Of a DNA stretch of 64,000 nucleotides, positions 39,712-47,758 are shown in pieces; the stretch's first letter is position 1, and each line of letters starts with the position of its first letter. The stretch is taken from positions 456,180 through 520,179 of the forward strand of contig NW_013657675.1 of the NCBI RefSeq assembly GCF_000142905.1. The letters run 5' to 3'. Origin of the DNA: Thecamonas trahens ATCC 50062 (taxonomy: Eukaryota > Apusozoa > Apusomonadida > Apusomonadidae). Below the pieces are notes generated by a model. It had not been told where the DNA came from. It did no database searches and saw nothing but the letters and a program-made list of their open reading frames with translations. A program made the translations under genes and the position numbers.

Positions 39712-39886
39712 AGGAGTGTTTGGTGTGTGTGTCTGAGGGTATGACGGGGGGGGAAGGGGGCATCTAAGGGGTAACCATTGATAACGCCCGTTGACCATGG
39801 GGTACCATTGATACCCCCCCCCCCCCCTCCCATGACCAACCACCACACTCCACAGACCCACACCTACACCCTCCTCCTCCCCTCAC
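39652..39886. promoter_or_regulatory. Compact divergent promoter region between COG2 and the CBS gene
   Basis: Only 235 bp separate the two ATGs. From left to right: a (TG)n tract (about 39669-39711), a G8/G5 tract (39746-39760), two direct copies of ACCATTGATA (39774-39783 and 39804-39813), and C14 (39814-39827). The G-to-C switch places C tracts on the sense strand of both genes. The promoter role is inferred from position. Confidence 0.5.
39669..39711. repeat. (TG)n microsatellite in the COG2 5' leader
   Basis: About 21 uninterrupted TG dinucleotides immediately upstream of the COG2 start codon. Confidence 0.9.
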
Positions 39887-41614
39887 ATGCCGTCGCCCAC
39901 GTCGTCGTCGTCCACGACGACCACGCCGTCGTCGTCGGTACCCCCTTCAGCACCTACCGGGACCACCGAGTCAAGCCCGGTGGGGACAGCAACAAGCGCA
40001 GGTGGGCCATCAGCAAGCACAGGCGGTGGGGCAGCCGTAGGCGGTGACGAGGCGGTGGCCATGGCGGTGGCACAGACAGCGCATGCGTATGCACACCCAC
40101 AGCAGACAGCCATGCCTGCTCCTCGCCCTCTCTCGGCCTCGCTTGGTCATCCCTCGCCCTCGCGCAAGCGGCAGCGCGACATGACGCCGGACGACTTTGG
40201 CCTCCGTCTCCCTCCCGGCGCCGTCCCGCGACCAAAGCGCCGCAAGACGCCGACCAAGACCCCATCGCCGGCCTTTTCAAAGCCCATCACTCCCGCCATT
40301 GCTCCGGCATCAGCGCCGGGCGTTAACGTTGTCGTCTGCCTCCATCCGGATGCTCCTGCCGCCACGGCCATGGCCGGTGGCGCTGTCGTCGGCATCGATG
40401 CCGTGGGCGGCACCGTCCTGCCGGGCGCCACCACCCCGTCGGTCGAGTCCGAGTCCGAGCATGAGGGCCTTGACCCGCTCGAGCACTGGCTCACCCACGT
40501 CCAGGTGCTCACGGGCGCCAAGGCGAACAAGATCCTTGAGGTCCAGGCCTACGATACGGTGGTCTCGGCCTTCCGCACACTCATCACTGCCCGCCTGCTC
40601 TCGGCACCGATCTACGACGCCCACACCTCGACATACGTCGGGACCATCGACATCGTCGACCTTGTCCACATGGCCGTCAACTCGCTCTCCAAGGTCACCT
40701 CGCGGGTCTCACTTGAGAACCTCATGCGGACCAAGGTGTTCGGCATGAAGGTTTTCCAGCTCGCTAACTTTTCGTCGCTCAACCCGTTTGTCGCCGTCAA
40801 GCTCGGCTCGTCCATCCTCAAGGTCATGCAGGGCCTGGCGGTCGACAAGCTCCACCGCGTGAGCATCACCGATGACAAGGGCCGCGTCCGCGGCATTATC
40901 TCGCAGTCGTGGATGGTTCGCTGGCTCTCGACCAACGCGCAGCGGTTTCTCGGCGAGCGCGCCCACGCCCCGATCGCAGACCTCGGTCTCGGTGAGCCCA
41001 AGACCGTTGTCACCATTCGCGACTCGCAGCTCGCCATCGAGGCCTTCTCCGCCATGGTCGAAGCCTCAGTCTCGGCCGTCGGCATTGTCGACTCGCACAA
41101 CGTGCTCAAGGGCGTCATTTCCGTTCGCGACATCAAGGCCGTCCGCCCCTCACAGTCCAATCCGGACGTCATCCACTTTGACGCCCTCTACATCAACGTC
41201 ATGGAGTTTGTCGCCGTCTCACGCGCACAAGTTGTCTCCACCGAGAAGGTTCCGCTCCTCTCCTGCTCACCAGACACTCCGCTCACCGTCGTCCTCGGCC
41301 GTGTCGTCGCCGCGCGCATGTACCGCATCTTTGTCGTTGACGAAATGCATCGCCCGGTCTCGGTCGTCTCGCTCGCAGACCTCATCCGCGTCTTCCTCCC
41401 GCCCTCAGCCTCATCGTCACTCATTGCCGAGGCTACTGCCTCGGCCAATGCCACCACCACCGTCTGCACCACCACCACCTCGTCCAATGCCACCACCACT
41501 GTCTCGTCTATTACTGTCGCGACCACTTCGGCCACACCCGTCGTCTCGCCAGCATCGGTTGCTGGAAATCCGTTCGGGCTGCACTCGAGCTCCGAGCCGC
41601 CCGTCACCCTCTGA
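39887..41614 (+). CDS. Four-CBS-domain (AMPK-gamma/SDS23-like) protein
   Basis: 575 aa from ATG 39887. The first ~190 residues are Ser/Thr/Ala/Pro-rich with basic clusters (SRKRQRD, PKRRKTPTK) that may serve as nuclear localisation signals. The remainder holds four CBS motifs forming two Bateman modules: (1) VVSAFRTLITARLLSAPIYD...YVGTIDIVDLV; (2) ILKVMQGLAVDKLHRVSITD...RVRGIISQ; (3) AIEAFSAMVEASVSAVGIVD...LKGVISVRDIK; (4) VVLGRVVAARMYRIFVVDE...PVSVVSLADLI. This arrangement matches AMPK gamma and SDS23-type regulators, which bind adenine nucleotides. Key nucleotide-binding residues were not assigned, so energy sensing is inferred. No kinase or other catalytic domain is present. The C-terminus is Thr/Ser/Val-rich and overlaps the PEX14 stop by 11 bp on the other strand. 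Confidence 0.82.
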   Translation: MPSPTSSSSTTTTPSSSVPPSAPTGTTESSPVGTATSAGGPSASTGGGAAVGGDEAVAMAVAQTAHAYAHPQQTAMPAPRPLSASLGHPSPSRKRQRDMTPDDFGLRLPPGAVPRPKRRKTPTKTPSPAFSKPITPAIAPASAPGVNVVVCLHPDAPAATAMAGGAVVGIDAVGGTVLPGATTPSVESESEHEGLDPLEHWLTHVQVLTGAKANKILEVQAYDTVVSAFRTLITARLLSAPIYDAHTSTYVGTIDIVDLVHMAVNSLSKVTSRVSLENLMRTKVFGMKVFQLANFSSLNPFVAVKLGSSILKVMQGLAVDKLHRVSITDDKGRVRGIISQSWMVRWLSTNAQRFLGERAHAPIADLGLGEPKTVVTIRDSQLAIEAFSAMVEASVSAVGIVDSHNVLKGVISVRDIKAVRPSQSNPDVIHFDALYINVMEFVAVSRAQVVSTEKVPLLSCSPDTPLTVVLGRVVAARMYRIFVVDEMHRPVSVVSLADLIRVFLPPSASSSLIAEATASANATTTVCTTTTSSNATTTVSSITVATTSATPVVSPASVAGNPFGLHSSSEPPVTL

Positions 41615-44405
41615 CCGGCGCCCCGCTGGCGCTGGCTCCGCTCCGCTTGTGCGGCAGCCGCGTCGCCTTGGATCCGGCGAGCCCGAGGTCGTCGCGCACG
41701 AGCCAGCTGTAGTCAGGGTATACCGCCCGCGGCGGGTGGCTCGCCGAGAGTCCCGCCACCGACGCCGCCGACATCACACGCAACGCCGGCACTTGCTCGC
41801 CTTCGCTCGCGCGCATAGACGGCGGAATCTGGTGCCGCTCGCCGCCGAGAATGAGGCCGCCGAGCGCACCGGCGCTCACGCGCCAGTTGCCCATTCCCAG
41901 CGACGGCACAACGCTCGCGGCGGGGCGGAACTTGGAGCCCTCGACCGCGTCGGCCGCCTCGCTCTCCCCCAGCAGCACCGCCGACACCGCCCATCCGCTC
42001 TCACCTTCAAGGTGAACATCGAGCGTCGCCCCGTTCGCCGGAACCTGGTAGCTGACATAAACGCCATCACGGAGGAGGACTGTGTCGATGTGGACCCGCG
42101 CGTCCGGCCCCTTTGCACCTGGCAGCAGCGGCATGGCGTCAACCAGCTGCTGTGCGAGCGGAGGCACGCTCCTGCCGGAGCTCTTGGGATGGACCAGCGC
42201 GAGCAGGTCGACGCCGGCCAGCGTCTGGCCGTAGTCGACAAGAAAGAGCGTGACAAGCAGGCACTTGCCGGGCTCCCCGCCAGCTCTGCCCTCAACCTCG
42301 ACACGGATCACATTGCTCCTCGTGCCGGTCCAAGCACTGGGCTCAAACGCTCGCAGCGGCAGCTCGAGGCGCGGCAGTGCGCCCAGGACCTCGCCATCGG
42401 CGTTCGCACACCACCCAAGCTCAGCTGCGGCTTTCCAGGCGTAGACTTGAAACTCGCCGTCGACAGTCGCAAGATTGAGCCCTGCACCATCGCTCGCACC
42501 CGCCACCGACGCTGGTGCTGCGCAGAGTGTTGGCATCGGGCCGAGGAGCAGGCCAGCACCGCCGACTGCGGGTTCACTGTCGGCCCGAGCCGAGGCCCAC
42601 GGCCCGTACTTGAGCACGCCAAGGTCGCCGGCATCACGGTCGATGGCGTGGATCGGCACAAAGCTGACGTCCTCGTCACTTGTGCTTGGAATGAGCGGCT
42701 TTGGTGCCATATCTGCCCCCAGCGGCGTCCAGAACACGCCCGAGAGGACCCAGTTGGGCGACGCACCCATACGCTCGACCAAGATCCGGAGCGTAAGCTT
42801 GCCGGCCGCGACCGCGGCTTCAGGCGCCGCCACATGGTAGACGAGCCACGCGTCGGCAACTCCGGCAGTGCGAGTCGGCTGAAAGCTGGTCACTTCAGCC
42901 GCAGCCTCGTCATCAGCACCAGCGAGCGCGTCAATGACCCGTGCGGTAGTCCACTTGGCCTCGGAAGCGTCGGCATCTGCGGAGTCCCCAGCGCCCGCGT
43001 CGACGACAACCGCGACCCGCTGGTGACGGACGCCTGTGTTGTAGTCGTTACAGTAGAGCGCAAACCGGATGGCTGCAGTGGGACGAATGATGTCAACCTG
43101 GAACAACACCGGATGCGGATGGTACCAGCAAGTCGGCTCAAAAGCCGGCGCCGGGAGCATGATGTCCGCCAGGACCGGCGGCTGCGCCGAGGGAGGAGGA
43201 GCAGGAGCAGGAGTAGGATCAGGAGCAGGAGCAGGAGCAGGGGTCGGAGCAGGCGCAGGCTTGGGTGCTTTTGCAGCAGCAGACGTCGTCGTTGGCGCTG
43301 GTGTGGCCCGCGCCAGCGCAGTCTGCCATGACGGCGGCGATGGCGCAGACGGCGGCGCTGGCACAGCGGCGGTTGCAGCCGGCGTCGGCGCCACGCTCCC
43401 GGTACTGCTAAGCGACGCCAGACGGGGGGTGATTGGCCGCGGAGTGCCCGGAAGCCTGTTCATGATAAGCGAGCGGAGCGAAGTGATTTCGTCCTTGAGC
43501 GCCGCTACCGAGTTGTCGTTGGCAGATGGCGTAATCGACTGCCGGGCTGTCCGTGGGCCGCCCGGCGACGGCGACGGCGCGGCAGCTGTGGCCTTGACGT
43601 TGTCGGCAAGGCTGCTCACCTCCTCACGGAGCTGTGCGATTGACTCGGAGAGGGTGCGATACTCGCGTGAAAGCTCGAGCGAGGCCTCAATGCCACCGAT
43701 GGTCACAGACGCATTCTCCGAGGCGATGGCTGAGAGGTCGGGCGTTCCGGCGCGGGCCCAATCCCGGGTCGTCTCCCCGGCTGCGGTCCGTGCCGCCACA
43801 CTATCGACGCCTCCTTGAACTTGTGCTGCATCGTCATTGAGCATCGGCTCAGCGAGCCGGAGTCGAAGTGAGCCCGGAGCGAGCTCGGCAGCCGGCTCGG
43901 CGGCATCCGCGGCGGGGTGGCTGTTGGGCAGGGCGTCACGGATGGCGTCCCAGGGAATAGCGGGCGCCACGTGCTGGCGCCATGCCGAGTTAATGAATGA
44001 TCCTGCGCCTGCAGCAAAGGCAGCAGTTACCGCCAAACCCATCCATGACCAGCCAGCGCCAGCATCAGCCTGGCGAGGTGGTGGCGGCGGGCGGGATGGA
44101 CGAGGCGGAAGATGTGATGTTGGAAGCTTCGGCCGCTTCACCGCCGCTTGACGAAGCGCCTCGGCAATCTCATCAGCGGAGAGGCCCTTGGAAGCCAGGA
44201 ACTGTACCCGCGCCGACTCGGGAGCACTCGCCACACTTGGATCGGTCAGAAAGGCAACAGCCTTGGCCATCCGCTCGGCAGCAGACGGCGCCGCGTCGTC
44301 CTCGTTGTCTTTGCCACCGCCAGCCGAGCCTGTCCTGCCCGGCCGAGGAGCCAGCTTCCATTCCTGGGCCTCAACCTCTTCAGCCATGGTCTCGGTACTC
44401 GACAT
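41604..44405 (-). CDS. PEX14: PEX14-like peroxin with a large C-terminal beta-domain extension
   Basis: 933 aa from ATG 44405, against roughly 340-380 in typical PEX14. The conserved N-domain that binds PEX5 and PEX19 is at about 45-90 (RMAKAVAFLTDPSVASAP and VQFLASKGLSADEIAEAL). A hydrophobic helix follows (about 118-140, WSWMGLAVTAAFAAGAGSF), then a coiled coil (about 210-255) and a Pro/Ala linker. From about 405 an extra region of over 500 residues contains two probable tandem beta-sandwich modules. Both share a pattern: a (V/C)DYxxG-type strand, a GV(A/Y)-VxYxV strand pair, then a WxxSGxxW or WAVSAVLL strand. PEX14 docks cargo receptors at the peroxisomal membrane. The extension's function is unknown. 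The frame is continuous, so the fusion is not an assembly artefact of the frameshift kind. It shares its 5' region with STT3. Confidence 0.8.
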   Translation of the reverse strand: MSSTETMAEEVEAQEWKLAPRPGRTGSAGGGKDNEDDAAPSAAERMAKAVAFLTDPSVASAPESARVQFLASKGLSADEIAEALRQAAVKRPKLPTSHLPPRPSRPPPPPRQADAGAGWSWMGLAVTAAFAAGAGSFINSAWRQHVAPAIPWDAIRDALPNSHPAADAAEPAAELAPGSLRLRLAEPMLNDDAAQVQGGVDSVAARTAAGETTRDWARAGTPDLSAIASENASVTIGGIEASLELSREYRTLSESIAQLREEVSSLADNVKATAAAPSPSPGGPRTARQSITPSANDNSVAALKDEITSLRSLIMNRLPGTPRPITPRLASLSSTGSVAPTPAATAAVPAPPSAPSPPSWQTALARATPAPTTTSAAAKAPKPAPAPTPAPAPAPDPTPAPAPPPSAQPPVLADIMLPAPAFEPTCWYHPHPVLFQVDIIRPTAAIRFALYCNDYNTGVRHQRVAVVVDAGAGDSADADASEAKWTTARVIDALAGADDEAAAEVTSFQPTRTAGVADAWLVYHVAAPEAAVAAGKLTLRILVERMGASPNWVLSGVFWTPLGADMAPKPLIPSTSDEDVSFVPIHAIDRDAGDLGVLKYGPWASARADSEPAVGGAGLLLGPMPTLCAAPASVAGASDGAGLNLATVDGEFQVYAWKAAAELGWCANADGEVLGALPRLELPLRAFEPSAWTGTRSNVIRVEVEGRAGGEPGKCLLVTLFLVDYGQTLAGVDLLALVHPKSSGRSVPPLAQQLVDAMPLLPGAKGPDARVHIDTVLLRDGVYVSYQVPANGATLDVHLEGESGWAVSAVLLGESEAADAVEGSKFRPAASVVPSLGMGNWRVSAGALGGLILGGERHQIPPSMRASEGEQVPALRVMSAASVAGLSASHPPRAVYPDYSWLVRDDLGLAGSKATRLPHKRSGASASGAPVRG

Positions 44406-44903
44406 GGAGGAGGAGGAGGAAGGGGAGTGAGGAGAGGAGCGTGTGTGGGGTTCTTGAGGGATGCGCGCGAGGAGCGGTGGTCGCACAGGCGGGATCCGCC
44501 ACGTGGGACGATGTGGCGGTGGTGACTGGACATGGGACGGAGATGGTTGCAGCGATCGATTGATCTGGGCAATATAATCAAGGGAAGAGAACGAAGAACA
44601 CACATCAACCTTCTTCATACCCTCAATCAACCCTTTTTACCCTTTCTTTTAAACCACCAAACCCTCCCTCTCACCCTCCCCCCGCCCCCTGCCCCCTCCT
44701 TGCCCCCTTGCCCCCTGCCTCTTTGCCCNNNNNNNNNNNNNNNNNNNNNNNNNNNNNNNNNNNNNNNNNNNNNNNNNNNNNNNNNNNNNNNNNNNNNNNN
44801 NNNNNNNNNNNNNNNNNNNNNNNNNNNNCCTACCCTAAACCCTCCCTACCTCCTACCCCCTCCCCCCTCCCTCCCCCCCCCTCTCCAACGCTGCCTTCGC
44901 TTC
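44406..44903. other. Divergent pyrimidine-rich region between PEX14 and STT3 with assembly gap
   Basis: 498 bp, of which about 250 bp next to STT3 is nearly pure pyrimidine on the plus strand. It is interrupted by 100 N at 44729-44828. It must hold promoters for both genes. No gene is seen. Confidence 0.5.
44729..44828. other. Assembly gap (100 N)
   Basis: Exactly 100 N, a conventional placeholder for a gap of unknown size, inside a C-rich tract. Confidence 1.
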
Positions 44904-45066
44904 ATGCGTCTCACCGACACGCTGCCGCTCCTGCGGCCGTCGATTCTCTTTCTCGTCTGTGTCCTCGCTGTGGCTGTGCGACTCTTTGCCACTCAGCGGT
45001 ATGAGAGCATCATCCATGAGTTTGATCCGTACGTTGGCATACATATTATATATATATATACACCTA

Positions 45067-45112
<46 letters not shown>

Positions 45113-47529
45113 CATGGTAGTCAGCCATGTCCCTCTCTCACGCTTTCCTCTCTTCGCTCTGTGCACAGTTACTTTAACTTTCGGACAACGCAGTATCTGA
45201 CCTCGCACTCGTTCTACGATCTGCACAACTGGTTCGATCCCATGGTGTGGTACCCGCTTGGTCGGGTTGTGGGATCGACGGTGTACCCGGGGCTGATGGT
45301 CACCGCTGGAGCTGCGCATTACGTCATCACCTCGCTCCTTGGTCCGCTGGAGATCAGGCTGGTGTGCGTGTATCTGGCGCCGGTCTTTGCCGCGCTCACC
45401 TCGCTCGTCGCCTATGCCACTATTGCCGAGCTCCACTCGTACTCGGCTGGCCTCCTTGCCGCCGCGCTCATCTCGGTTGTTCCGGGCTACATTCAGCGGT
45501 CGGTGGCGGGATCGTACGACAATGAGGCTGTGGCTATCTTTGCGCTTCTCTTTACGTTCTACTCGTGGATGCGTGCGGTGCGGACCGGTGCGCTGTCATG
45601 GGGCGTGGTCTCTGCGCTGGCGTACTTTTACATGGTTGCGTCCTGGGGCGGCTACGTGTTCATCATCAACCTCATTCCGCTCTACACTGTGGTCATGATC
45701 CTTGTGGGACGGTTCTCGCGGCGGCTGTACGTAGCGTACTCGACGTTTTGGGTCGTGGGCACGCTCGCGTCAATGTCGCTGCAGAACATCCTGTTTATTC
45801 CGGTCCAGACTGCAGACCACATGGCGGCTCTGGGCGTGTTTGTGGGCATGCAGGGCCTCATGCTTGTCCTCTTCCTCCAGTCGAAGATGTCGCCACCGAC
45901 CTTCCGCGCCTTTCTCAAGGTCTCGGGCGTCGGCCTGGTGGTGGGTGGCCTTGCGGCGCTGCTTCTCGCCTCGGTCCTGCCGGGCACCTCGGGCCGGCTG
46001 CTCTCGCTCCTCGATCCGCTCGGCAAGCACATGGCCATCACCAAGTCTGTCTCGGAGCACCAGCCGATGGTGTGGACCAACTTTTTCATGGACCTGCACC
46101 TGCTCACGGTCTTTATGCCCATCGGCGCGTACGTGTGCTTTTCCAAGCCGTCAGACGGTGGGATTTTCCTCATCATGTACGCGGTCACAGCCGTGTACTT
46201 TGCCTCGGTCATGGTCCGACTCATTCTTGTTGTGGCGCCCGTTGCCTGCCTTCTCTCGTCCATCGGCATCACGTCGCTGCTCGACACGTACCTGGCGGCG
46301 TTTGTGGCGGTCGACGACAAGGGCGAGAAGCGGGCGGAGGAACAGCGTAGCAAGGGCGCGACGCCGGCGCCGCCACGCGGCCTGGCCATAGGCGTCGTCT
46401 GCGTCGTTGCCTTTCTTCTGGTCTTCTATGTGGTTCACTGCACTTGGGTCTCGCAGGCAGCATACTCGGAGCCGTCGATTGTGCTGTCGACGCGGAGTCA
46501 TGCCGGGCGGGTCAACTTTGACGACTTCCGCGAGGCGTACTACTGGCTGCGGATGAACACGCCGGAAGACGCCAAGATCATGTCGTGGTGGGACTACGGG
46601 TACCAGATTGCGGCCATGGCGAACCGGACGACGCTTGTCGACAACAACACGTGGAACAACACCCACATTGCCACAGTCGGCAAGATGATGGCCTCCAACG
46701 AGACCGCAGCCTACCCGCTCCTACGCCAGCACGACGTCGACTACATCCTGGTGGTCTTTGGCGGCGTCATCGGCTACTGTCCGACGACATCAACAAGTTC
46801 CTGTGGATGGTCCGCATCTCTGGCTCAGTCGACTCATCCATCAAGGAGGCCGACTACATGTCGCCGGTTTCGGGCCGTTACGCGGTTGACGACTCGGCCT
46901 CGCCCACCATGAAGCGCTCGCTCATGTACAAGATGTGCTACTACCGATTCGGGACCCAACAGACCGACCCCTACCGCTCCGCCGGCTATGACCGCGCCCG
47001 CGGAGTCGAGGTCGGCGTCAAGAACATCCGTCTCCGCTACCTCGAGGAGGCCTACACCACCGAACACTGGATGGTCCGCATCTACAAGGTCATCCACCCG
47101 ACCGCCCTCTCGCCGCCGCCGGCCCGCGCCAAGGCCCGCCGCGCCCTCCGCGCCGCCCGCAAGGCCGCAAAGTCCTCCATCCGTGCCAAGGCCGCTGCCG
47201 CAGGCTCTACCCGCGTCCTCACCCCTGGCCAGCGCGCTGAGCTCTCTGCCCGCGACGCCGTCACTCGCCGCATCGCCGCACACAACCCGTTCCTCGACCT
47301 CTCGCCAGCCCTCGGCGCCGCGGGCAAGAGCCGGAAGACCAAGGCTCGCGCGACCCCGTCGCGTGCCGCCAAGCGCAAGGCTCGTGCTGCCCAGCGCAAG
47401 GCTCGTGCCGCCAAGGCTACCAAGGCTGCCAAGGCTACCAAGGCTGCCAAGGCTGCCAAGGGTGGCAAGGGTGGCAAGGCTGTTGGCAAGGGTGGTAAGG
47501 GTGCCGCCAAGGGGGCCAAGACCAAGTGA
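44904..47529 (+). CDS. STT3: STT3 catalytic subunit of oligosaccharyltransferase; one intron, one apparent frameshift, H1-like tail
   Basis: About 828 aa. Exon 1 (44904-45028) is joined to 45169 across a 140-bp intron, recreating the conserved [15 protein letters not shown]. Multi-pass membrane segments follow, with SVSEHQP (about 46050) and the signature WWDYGYQI, then [17 protein letters not shown]. The frame breaks near 46778 (GGCTACTGTCC): one extra base joins VVFGGVIGY to [13 protein letters not shown], as in all STT3 proteins. The lumenal domain continues through [11 protein letters not shown] to about 47090. The last ~145 residues are an unusual Lys/Ala/Gly-rich tail resembling histone H1. 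STT3 transfers the lipid-linked glycan to Asn-X-Ser/Thr in the ER lumen. Its products are substrates for the glucosidase II encoded at 18833-20284. Confidence 0.93.
45029..45168 (+). other. Spliceosomal intron in STT3, containing TA and TG microsatellites
   Basis: 140 bp, GTACGT donor and GTGCACAG acceptor. It carries (TA)n and (TG)n tracts (about 45047-45108). The STT3 motif is split across it and restored by splicing. Confidence 0.92.
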
Positions 47530-47758
47530 AAAGCCAACAGACAGGAGACCCCGCCCAACATATTTTTCCCCCTTCCCCACCCCCCACCCCCCACCCCCCC
47601 CTGCCAATTTGGATCCTCGGTTGCAAGTCAGCTGCAACGCTTGCGGCATGCTCCCCCGGGATGAACACCTGAGGCGGCTGCGGCCGTGGTTGCAGCTGCC
47701 ACCTCCACCTCTATCATCACCTCTCTCTCTCTCTCTTCCTCTCTCCTCCACGGTTAGG

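Noticed and set aside
37471-39861. N-terminal extension of COG2 through the TG tract
   Set aside because: It would add a His-Thr repeat and Gly/Trp-rich sequence from the promoter. ATG 39651 begins the family-like N-terminus.
44829-44850. Telomere-like CCCTAAACCC next to the gap
   Set aside because: A single copy inside a general C-rich tract, with no tandem array.
46988-47758. N-terminal extension of R2 through the STT3 C-terminus
   Set aside because: The frame there is the shifted reading of STT3 and is Arg/Pro/Ser-rich. ATG 47759 starts just before the GTSHPGC domain shared with R1.
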